Part shown: positions 58,663-64,000 of the stretch, piece after piece
Numbering within the stretch: the stretch's first letter is position 1
Layout: every line of letters begins with the position of its first letter
Source of the DNA: an archaeon
Lineage (GTDB): Archaea > Thermoproteota > Nitrososphaeria > Nitrososphaerales > Gagatemarchaeaceae
Length of the DNA stretch: 64,000 nt
Assembly (NCBI GenBank): GCA_021823325.1
Contig: JAKAOG010000004.1
Span: 1-64,000 of the forward strand
Direction: 5' to 3'
Made by a program: the position numbers and the translations under genes
The notes under the pieces: model-generated
The model's input: only the letters and a program-made list of their open reading frames with translations
Told to the model about the DNA's origin: nothing
Databases searched by the model: none

Positions 58663-59215
58663 TTCTGCTCTTGAGGAAGTGGATCACGATGTCTGCCACC
58701 CTGGCTTCGTCTATGGCGTCGGTCTCGACCACGAGATCGAAGGGAGTGAGGTCCGTGCCGAACTCGATTCCATAGATCTTCTTGTACAGCTTGTAGTTTT
58801 CGGTGTCCCTCACAGAGAGTATCTCCTTGCACTTGGAGATGGAGATCCCGTCCCTCTTCGACATCCTGGTGGCCCGGCTCTTCACGCTCCCGGACAGCCA
58901 GACCTTGACGCCGTCCTTCGTCAGCCATGGGACAGGATAGCTGGTTATCACCACGTCTCCCCGCTTCGCCTTCTGGATCAGCCGTGCGTCCACCTCCTTG
59001 TCGAAGTCAGAGGAGCGCTTCCTTTCCTGCAGGAACTTCATCCCGTCGCCCTTGTCCCACCAGTCGTCCCCTCCGGGGGTGTATCCTTCTTCCACCGCCA
59101 TCTCCTTGAGCACGTCTCCTCCCCCGAGCATGGGGGTCCCAAGGGCTTCGGCGACCTTCCTTGAAACGGTGGTCTTTCCTACGGCAGGCATCCCCGAGAT
59201 GATTATCGCCTTCAA
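58655..59215 (-). CDS. cmk: cytidylate kinase (archaeal type)
   Basis: A 186-residue P-loop kinase for CMP and dCMP. The Walker A motif GMPAVGKTT is near residue 8. A short NMP-binding region and a SKRDGI lid-like stretch follow, as in archaeal Cmk. It sits between the DUF106 gene and cbf5; the rpl34e and rpl14e genes usually found here in archaea are absent. Confidence 0.92.
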   Translation of the reverse strand: MKAIIISGMPAVGKTTVSRKVAEALGTPMLGGGDVLKEMAVEEGYTPGGDDWWDKGDGMKFLQERKRSSDFDKEVDARLIQKAKRGDVVITSYPVPWLTKDGVKVWLSGSVKSRATRMSKRDGISISKCKEILSVRDTENYKLYKKIYGIEFGTDLTPFDLVVETDAIDEARVADIVIHFLKSRSD

Positions 59216-59224
59216 GGGGCCCCT

Positions 59225-60154
59225 CTATGGAGTGGTGTGAAGGAGGCGGCCCAGCATCGTGGAGAACGTGAAGGAGCTGAGGAAGTACCACCAGAAGAGG
59301 CTCACCTGATAGACCGATGCTATCTGCGTCAGCCCCGCGAAGTAGGGGATCGGAAGCGGGGTATACGCGACGATCACCCCGTAACCTCCTAGGAAGGTCG
59401 CCATCAGGTAGTAGACGCCCAGCAGCGGGACGAAAGTGATGGCGGTGACCTTGAGCCTTGCCCTCTGGACCTTGAACTGCTCCTGCTGCACCTGCAGCTC
59501 CCTCTTCTTGAGCTTGTCGAGCTTCGCCTTGTCTTTGGCTAGCGTGGCCTCCCTCTTCTCCTTGTTGAAGGCGTTGACCTCGGCCCTCATCTTGCGCTCC
59601 GCGTTCAGGTCCACCATGCGCTTCGTCACGAGCTGGGTGACCGTCCCGAGCCCGACCGAAGTGAGGGTGACGAGGACCGTGGATATGGGCGGGGTGTACT
59701 GAGGGATGGTGAACGTCTTCTGGGCGGAGACCGCTCCCGCGGTGGCAACCACCGGGTGGGGCCCGGACTTCGAACTCTGCGGGATCCAGAAGAGGCACGC
59801 GGTGAGGGCACCGCTCGGCCCCGTCCTGCAGTAGGTCACGCCCGCGGACGTGCCGTTGGTGAGCTGAAGCGCCGTGCCGTCGAACGTGATAGAGACGTTG
59901 TCGTTGGCTGGGAACCCTGACCCTGTCACGGTGACCGAAGCCCCGGAGATATCGGTTGAGGGGTTGAGCGCTATCACGGTGGAAGGCGTCGAACCAGTCC
60001 CTCCTACGGAGGTCGTCCCCTTCGGGGTGAAGGCTGGGAGGACCACGTAGTATCCCACGAGGACGACGATGAGCGCGATCAGGACGTACGTCATGATCCT
60101 GGTGCTACCGCCTGACCCGGAGCCTGTCTGGTGCCCCTTGCTCATGGCGATCAT
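59225..60154 (-). CDS. DUF106 membrane insertase (Oxa1/EMC3-like) with extracellular domain
   Basis: A 309-residue protein. One transmembrane helix (about residues 22-42) is followed by a Ser/Thr/Gly-rich linker and an IPT/TIG-like beta-sandwich (about 60-155). The DUF106 core then follows: a helix, a charged coiled coil (about 180-225) and two or three helices at the C-terminus. DUF106 proteins are archaeal relatives of YidC/Oxa1/EMC3 and help insert membrane proteins. The standard archaeal form has no such ectodomain. ATG 60154 overlaps the adenylate kinase stop. Confidence 0.85.
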   Translation of the reverse strand: MIAMSKGHQTGSGSGGSTRIMTYVLIALIVVLVGYYVVLPAFTPKGTTSVGGTGSTPSTVIALNPSTDISGASVTVTGSGFPANDNVSITFDGTALQLTNGTSAGVTYCRTGPSGALTACLFWIPQSSKSGPHPVVATAGAVSAQKTFTIPQYTPPISTVLVTLTSVGLGTVTQLVTKRMVDLNAERKMRAEVNAFNKEKREATLAKDKAKLDKLKKRELQVQQEQFKVQRARLKVTAITFVPLLGVYYLMATFLGGYGVIVAYTPLPIPYFAGLTQIASVYQVSLFWWYFLSSFTFSTMLGRLLHTTP

Positions 60155-60723
60155 TTGCTGGCTCCCGACAGCATCTTGACAAGTGATTCGGCCACTTCGT
60201 CCTGCAAGCCCTGGGTGTTCTTGACGACGGTCATGGGCGCTCCGGTGAGAGTCGAAGATGTCGCCAGGAAGCTCCTCGCGAGGGAGAGCTCTTCCATCAG
60301 GCTTTCGTGCGTCGCCGCGTCCCGATATCTGGTGGAGTCCGAGGCCCGCCTTTGAGCGATCTCGTACGGCGAAGCCTCGACGAGGATCAGGTGAGTGGGC
60401 TTCATCGCCCTCACCACGTCGAAGGGGAGGCCGGGCCAGAACCCCTCCGGCGTCCTGATGAAGAGATGCGTGTCCACAACGACGAGCTTTTCCTTCATGG
60501 TGGCTATCCTCGCAGCGGCCGCCTTCTGGAGCTTCTTCTGCTTCTCAACTGGGAGCTTGCGGAGCTCGTCCCTGTGCTTGACGAACTTCATCGATATCCC
60601 GGTTTCGAGCATCAGGCTCCCGAAGTTCACCAGCTTCGCGCCCTTGAACCCTGACACGAGCTTCGTTACCACCGTCGTCTTCCCGACGCCCGGAATCCCC
60701 ACGACCACGGCGCGGAGCTTCAT
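60151..60723 (-). CDS. adkA: adenylate kinase (archaeal AdkA type)
   Basis: A 190-residue enzyme interconverting AMP, ADP and ATP. The P-loop VGIPGVGKTTVV opens the protein, and the archaeal-type core (VKHRDELRKLPVEKQKKLQ, VVDTHLFIRTPEGFWPGLP) is intact. Position secY-adkA-DUF106-cmk-cbf5 is the classic archaeal order. Confidence 0.95.
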   Translation of the reverse strand: MKLRAVVVGIPGVGKTTVVTKLVSGFKGAKLVNFGSLMLETGISMKFVKHRDELRKLPVEKQKKLQKAAAARIATMKEKLVVVDTHLFIRTPEGFWPGLPFDVVRAMKPTHLILVEASPYEIAQRRASDSTRYRDAATHESLMEELSLARSFLATSSTLTGAPMTVVKNTQGLQDEVAESLVKMLSGASK

Positions 60724-60726
60724 CTC

Positions 60727-62160
60727 TCAACTTGCTCCTATGAGGCCGGCGAGCGCAGGGGATATCTCCTCCACCTGCTCCTTCAGCAGCATCTGGTAGT
60801 ACTGAAGGATGATGTCCACCATGAGCAGTATCCCTATCCCTGTCCCGAACACGCCGAACAGGTCGGAGACCCCTGCTATGAGCCCGATCAGGATGCCTCC
60901 TATGATGGTCAGCGTTGGGATGTATCTGTTCAGCATCTGCTCTATCGACAGCCCAGAGCGCCTGAATCCGGGCACCTGCACGTCCGCGTCCATCAGGTTC
61001 TTGGCTACCGCCCGTGGATTGAGCCCGCCTATCTCGACCCAGAGCCTGGCGAATATCACGGCCATCCCGACGAGATACAACAGGTAGATGACGGAGTGGA
61101 CGGGGTCGGCGAGCGTCTGCTGGAACGACTGCGGCGGGGTGACGTAGTAGACCAGGCCGCCTATAGGCTGGGCCCCGCTGGTGGAGTTAGCCGAGGGGAA
61201 CTGGGCCAGATAATGCAGCCACCACGGAGGGTTGGCTGACGAGTAGTTCGCGAGCAGCCTCGCGAAGAAGGTGACGTTCGCCCCGAGGGCTGAGACGAGG
61301 ATGACGGGGATGTTAGAGACGTACAGGAGCTTTATCGGATATACCCCCTGGAACCCTCTGTACTTTATCGAGGTGATCGGGAGCTCTATCCTGATCCCTT
61401 CGACATAGACCAGGACGAGGATCATCACCAGAGTGAGCGTGAACGTGAGGAGGCTCGGATACTTGAAATCCCTGATCAGGACGCTGCTGACGTTGTTGTT
61501 GAAGAACTCGCTGATGGTCTCCGGGATGAAGCCGAAGAGCTGGGTGACACCGGTGGACACCTGGAAGGGGATCGGCGAAAACGTGTACCACATCACGGTC
61601 TGACAGACGCCCGCGAGGATGAACAGGCTGACTCCGCTTCCTATCCCCCACCCCTTCTGGATCATCTCGTCAAGAAGGAGGACCATGATGCTTGCTATGA
61701 CCAGCTGGATGAATATGACGAAGTCCTGGTTGGTGGACAGGACTCCCAGCGCGCCGCCGAATATGTACGCCAGCGACTCCCCCACGATCACGATGATGGT
61801 GAGGAACTTCGTCGCGGACCCGAATATGGCCCTGTCGTTGGAGTCGCTCATGTCCAGCTTGATGATGTCGCTGCCGACGAGCAGCTGGAGGATCAGCCCT
61901 GCCGTCACGATGGGGCCTATGCCGAGCGTCATCAGAGTCCCTTGGGCGGATGCGAAGACGACTCTGAGGAACGTCGACTGGTTGTTGGCGGCCGCCGTCC
62001 CCGTAAGGCCGAACAGCGGGGTCGCAGCCATCACAAGATATGCGATCAGGGCGATGCCGGTCCAGACGAACCGCTCGTTGAGCGACGGCTTCTTCTCTGG
62101 CTTCGGGATCTCAGGCAGTACCGTGCCTACGCTCTTGATGAAGTCACGCAATGAAGCCAA
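60727..62160 (-). CDS. secY: protein translocase subunit SecY
   Basis: A 477-residue polytopic protein with about ten transmembrane helices, the central pore of the Sec translocon. Conserved segments include the plug region after helix 1, LGIGPIVTAGLILQLLVG near residue 80 and a long cytoplasmic loop with EGIRIELPI. It lies 11 bases after rpl15. It presumably exports the signal-peptide proteins encoded at 20-25 kb. Confidence 0.97.
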   Translation of the reverse strand: MASLRDFIKSVGTVLPEIPKPEKKPSLNERFVWTGIALIAYLVMAATPLFGLTGTAAANNQSTFLRVVFASAQGTLMTLGIGPIVTAGLILQLLVGSDIIKLDMSDSNDRAIFGSATKFLTIIVIVGESLAYIFGGALGVLSTNQDFVIFIQLVIASIMVLLLDEMIQKGWGIGSGVSLFILAGVCQTVMWYTFSPIPFQVSTGVTQLFGFIPETISEFFNNNVSSVLIRDFKYPSLLTFTLTLVMILVLVYVEGIRIELPITSIKYRGFQGVYPIKLLYVSNIPVILVSALGANVTFFARLLANYSSANPPWWLHYLAQFPSANSTSGAQPIGGLVYYVTPPQSFQQTLADPVHSVIYLLYLVGMAVIFARLWVEIGGLNPRAVAKNLMDADVQVPGFRRSGLSIEQMLNRYIPTLTIIGGILIGLIAGVSDLFGVFGTGIGILLMVDIILQYYQMLLKEQVEEISPALAGLIGAS

Positions 62161-62171
62161 TGGCTGGGGCT

Positions 62172-62573
62172 TTACTCCTGGACTAGGATTTTTCCGCCCG
62201 CGGCCTGTATTTTAGCCTGAGCCTTCTCTGTAAAGGATGCGACCTTCACTTCATAGGCTCCTTTGACCGCGCCGGATCCGAGAAGCTTGTCGACCCCCAT
62301 CGATGTGAGGTCCAGTGACTTCACCCCCAACGCTATCCCGTCCAGCTCCCCCACGTTCACCCACCTGGCAGGCTTGATGTATCCCGGTGGCCTGAACGGG
62401 TCTCTGCCGAAGTGGTCGGGGTCGTTGATGACGAGCCAGCTCCACTTGTGTTTGTGGAGCCCTGCGTTCCCGTGCCCCCCCTGCTTTCCAGAGTGCCTGT
62501 GCTGGCCTATCTGCCCGTACCCGTGGGTCCTCATCCCCCTGTAGCGCCTTCCCTTGCGGGCCCTTGTCGGCAA
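62172..62573 (-). CDS. rpl15: ribosomal protein L15
   Basis: A 133-residue large-subunit protein in the archaeal form: a basic Gly/His-rich N-terminus (THGYGQIGQHRHSGKQGGHG) and a globular L18e/L15 domain. One base separates it from rpl30. It is part of the spc-like operon running into secY. Confidence 0.95.
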   Translation of the reverse strand: MPTRARKGRRYRGMRTHGYGQIGQHRHSGKQGGHGNAGLHKHKWSWLVINDPDHFGRDPFRPPGYIKPARWVNVGELDGIALGVKSLDLTSMGVDKLLGSGAVKGAYEVKVASFTEKAQAKIQAAGGKILVQE

Positions 62574-62574
62574 A

Positions 62575-63048
62575 TCAGAACATCCTCCTCACTATCTCTT
62601 CCAGCTTCGGATTCTTCCCTAGCAGCCCCTTCTCACTGAACTGCCTTCTCATGGACCGCCTGAAGCCCCCCTTCGGAGGCGCCAGTCTGAAGTATGGCAG
62701 GACCCCTCCCACCGCCGAGAGCCTCGACTGGTCTTTCATCATCTTGGCGGCCAGCTCTTTGTGGCTCTTGAAGCCTAGCCCCTTCAACGCGTCCTTGTCA
62801 AGCACCTTCGTCTTGCTCACCATCCCCTTCTTCGAAAGGAGGTCGGCGAGCAGCGGTTCCTCCACCGGGGTCCAAGCGATGTAGTCCTTGCAGAGCCTCA
62901 GCATCCCCACGGTAGGCTCGTCGTCTGTGACGACAGAAGCTGAGAACTTCTTTGCCACCCAGAGCTCGTTGAGGGATTTGCGCACCGGTGCTGAGCTGTT
63001 TATCGAGCCGTGGAGGTTTACCACTAGGATTAGTCCCATTTTCACCAT
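62575..63048 (-). CDS. rpl30: ribosomal protein L30
   Basis: A 157-residue protein of the archaeal long L30 type, with ILVVNLHGSINSSAPVRKSL at the start and FRLAPPKGGF near residue 122. ATG 63048 is chosen: an AGGAG-like element lies just upstream and the rps5 stop is 4 bases before. The second ATG (M4) is also possible. Confidence 0.93.
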   Translation of the reverse strand: MVKMGLILVVNLHGSINSSAPVRKSLNELWVAKKFSASVVTDDEPTVGMLRLCKDYIAWTPVEEPLLADLLSKKGMVSKTKVLDKDALKGLGFKSHKELAAKMMKDQSRLSAVGGVLPYFRLAPPKGGFRRSMRRQFSEKGLLGKNPKLEEIVRRMF

Positions 63049-63052
63049 TCTC

Positions 63053-63676
63053 CTATACGTTGAGCCCGTGCGACATCTTGAAGGCGTCGTAGACCGCGTT
63101 CGCAAGCGAAGACATGGTGTTGGTAGAGCCGAACGTCCTGACCCACGCGTCCTTCACCCCGGCCAGCTGGAGCAGGTTCTTCAGTGCCGGACCGGCGACG
63201 AGCCCTAGTGACCTGGGGGCAGGGATGATCTCGACCGTCACGCTCCCCGCCTTGCCTCTGATCTTGTATGGCACCGAGTGGGGCCTTCCGTCTCGGCACT
63301 CCCACGAGCCGCACCCTAGCTTCACAGGGATGATGTTCAGCAGCGCCGCTGTCGTCGCTTTCTCGATGGCTTCTCTAGTCTGCATCGCCTTCCCCTTGCC
63401 TACCCCGAACCACCCCGCGCCGTTGCCTACGGCGACCACCGCGAGGAAGCGGGTGAGCTCGCCGGCGTCGGTCTGCTTCTGCACGACGCTCACGCCCACG
63501 ACCTCGTTCCTGAGGTCGGGCAGGAGCTTCTTGACGATCTCTGCCTCGCGGACCCGCTGTCCGCTACGGAATATGTCGTCCAGCGAGGTGACCTTTCCGT
63601 CGTTGACCTGCTGGCCCAGCTTGGTCCTTGGGAGCCAGACCTGCTCCTCCTCCTGACGCCCGCGCTGATAGCCCAC
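63053..63676 (-). CDS. rps5: ribosomal protein S5
   Basis: A 207-residue small-subunit protein with the double-stranded RNA-binding domain (NDGKVTSLDDIF, LAVVAVGNGAGWFGVGKGKAMQTREAIEKA shortened here to GNGAGWFGVGKGKA) and the C-terminal domain with PAPRSLGLVAGPALKNLL. It starts at GTG 63676, sharing a base with the rpl18 stop. Confidence 0.96.
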   Translation of the reverse strand: MGYQRGRQEEEQVWLPRTKLGQQVNDGKVTSLDDIFRSGQRVREAEIVKKLLPDLRNEVVGVSVVQKQTDAGELTRFLAVVAVGNGAGWFGVGKGKAMQTREAIEKATTAALLNIIPVKLGCGSWECRDGRPHSVPYKIRGKAGSVTVEIIPAPRSLGLVAGPALKNLLQLAGVKDAWVRTFGSTNTMSSLANAVYDAFKMSHGLNV

Positions 63677-64000
63677 TACTTGCCTGCCCCCGTTATGGCG
63701 GCCTTGACCTTTTCGAATTCGGCAGGGTAGTCCTGAGGCTTGAAGCCTCCCTTCGCCAGCTTCCCGAAGCTTCTGGAATAGGCAGTCTTGTCTTCCGCGG
63801 CCAGCTTGGTAGCGTACGCGGCTATCGGCTTACCGGACATCCTGTCCTCGTCAGGGAACGCCTCCTCCCCTACGGGCACCGCCACCCCGGAGTCGACGAC
63901 GCCCTTCAGGAGCGCCGCGATCCTGGAGCCGCGGATGAACGGGACGATGCCGTTGTAGACGACCGCTTCCTTTACCCCCGCTGACAGGGCCTTCTTGCCT
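63676..64000 (-). CDS. rpl18: ribosomal protein L18, 5' end beyond window
   Basis: About 107 C-terminal codons of L18 (uL18), a 5S rRNA-binding protein. Visible segments are VYNGIVPFIRGSRIAALLKGVVD, split here as IRGSRIAALLKG, and the GEEAFPDEDRMSGKPIAAYA block. The reading frame runs off the right edge of the window; the internal ATG near 63885 is not the true start. Confidence 0.92.
   Translation of the reverse strand, partial: GKKALSAGVKEAVVYNGIVPFIRGSRIAALLKGVVDSGVAVPVGEEAFPDEDRMSGKPIAAYATKLAAEDKTAYSRSFGKLAKGGFKPQDYPAEFEKVKAAITGAGK

Noticed and set aside
1-64000. CRISPR arrays, insertion sequences, prophage or integrase sites
   Set aside because: No regularly spaced direct repeats, transposase-like frames or terminal inverted repeats were seen while reading both strands.

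Overview
The window is a gene-dense, GC-rich archaeal chromosome segment, read here as a TACK-lineage archaeon, most likely a thaumarchaeote (Nitrososphaerota) or a close relative. The basis is: archaeal ribosomal proteins (S6e, S24e, S27ae, S28e, L7Ae, L13e, L18e, L24e, a six-protein S5/L18 block); RNA polymerase subunits RpoD, RpoE, RpoN and Spt4; aIF2-gamma and aIF5B; deoxyhypusine synthase; Cbf5; GTP-dependent dephospho-CoA kinase; an archaeal mevalonate/isopentenyl-phosphate route to lipids; and intron-containing tRNAs. L13e and a true tubulin-like protein point to TACK rather than Euryarchaeota. No ammonia-oxidation genes are visible. Promoters follow one pattern: an A/T-rich TATA box centred about 27-32 bases before the start codon, so many mRNAs should be leaderless. 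TTG and GTG starts are common.

Layout. 1-10 kb: accessory and respiratory genes (membrane polyferredoxin, ThiI, heme O synthase, a membrane-Rieske fusion, a regulator/membrane-protein pair, L13e, Ogg, a GSA-aminomutase-like enzyme) plus a two-intron tRNA-Tyr. 10-20 kb: superoxide dismutase and a complete non-oxidative pentose phosphate set (transaldolase, split transketolase, ribulose-phosphate epimerase) with an RfaE1-like sugar kinase, an MMPL/RND exporter, a Rieske ferredoxin and a sugar nucleotidyltransferase. 20-26 kb: cell-surface genes, including a large S-layer-like protein followed by a coiled-coil protein with a C-terminal membrane anchor. 26-30 kb: the archaeal aIF2-gamma/PIN/RpoE/Spt4/DUF359/S24e/S27ae operon. 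30-35.5 kb: a nucleotidyltransferase-kinase fusion coupled to an HExxH protein, an Lrp regulator, S6e, aIF5B, Ndk and L24e. 35.5-39.1 kb: an island encoding a tubulin-family GTPase, two unknown proteins and a divergent von Willebrand A protein. 39-48 kb: S28e, L7Ae, GluRS, isoprenoid genes, S2, RpoN, S9, L13, L18e, RpoD. 48-53.5 kb: S13-S4-S11, a regulator, GlmS and deoxyhypusine synthase. 53.5-64 kb: purine genes (PurB, PurA, GuaB), a two-intron tRNA-Ser, Cbf5, kinases, a DUF106 protein, SecY, L15, L30, S5 and the 3' part of L18.

The most notable system is the tubulin island. It encodes a tubulin-sized protein that keeps recognisable tubulin nucleotide loops, two co-directional conserved-unknown partners, and a vWA protein fired from what looks like the same TATA box in the opposite direction. 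It sits inside the normally contiguous archaeal L7Ae-S28e-L24e-Ndk-aIF5B block, and S28e at the junction carries an unusual hydrophobic tail. Other points worth a look are extra introns in both tRNAs, two essential genes (PurA and isopentenyl phosphate kinase) without an ATG/GTG/TTG start, a DNA-binding protein ending in an EF-hand, and a DUF106 insertase with a grafted extracellular domain. There is no gene-free stretch longer than 300 bases, and I see no CRISPR array, insertion sequence or prophage.
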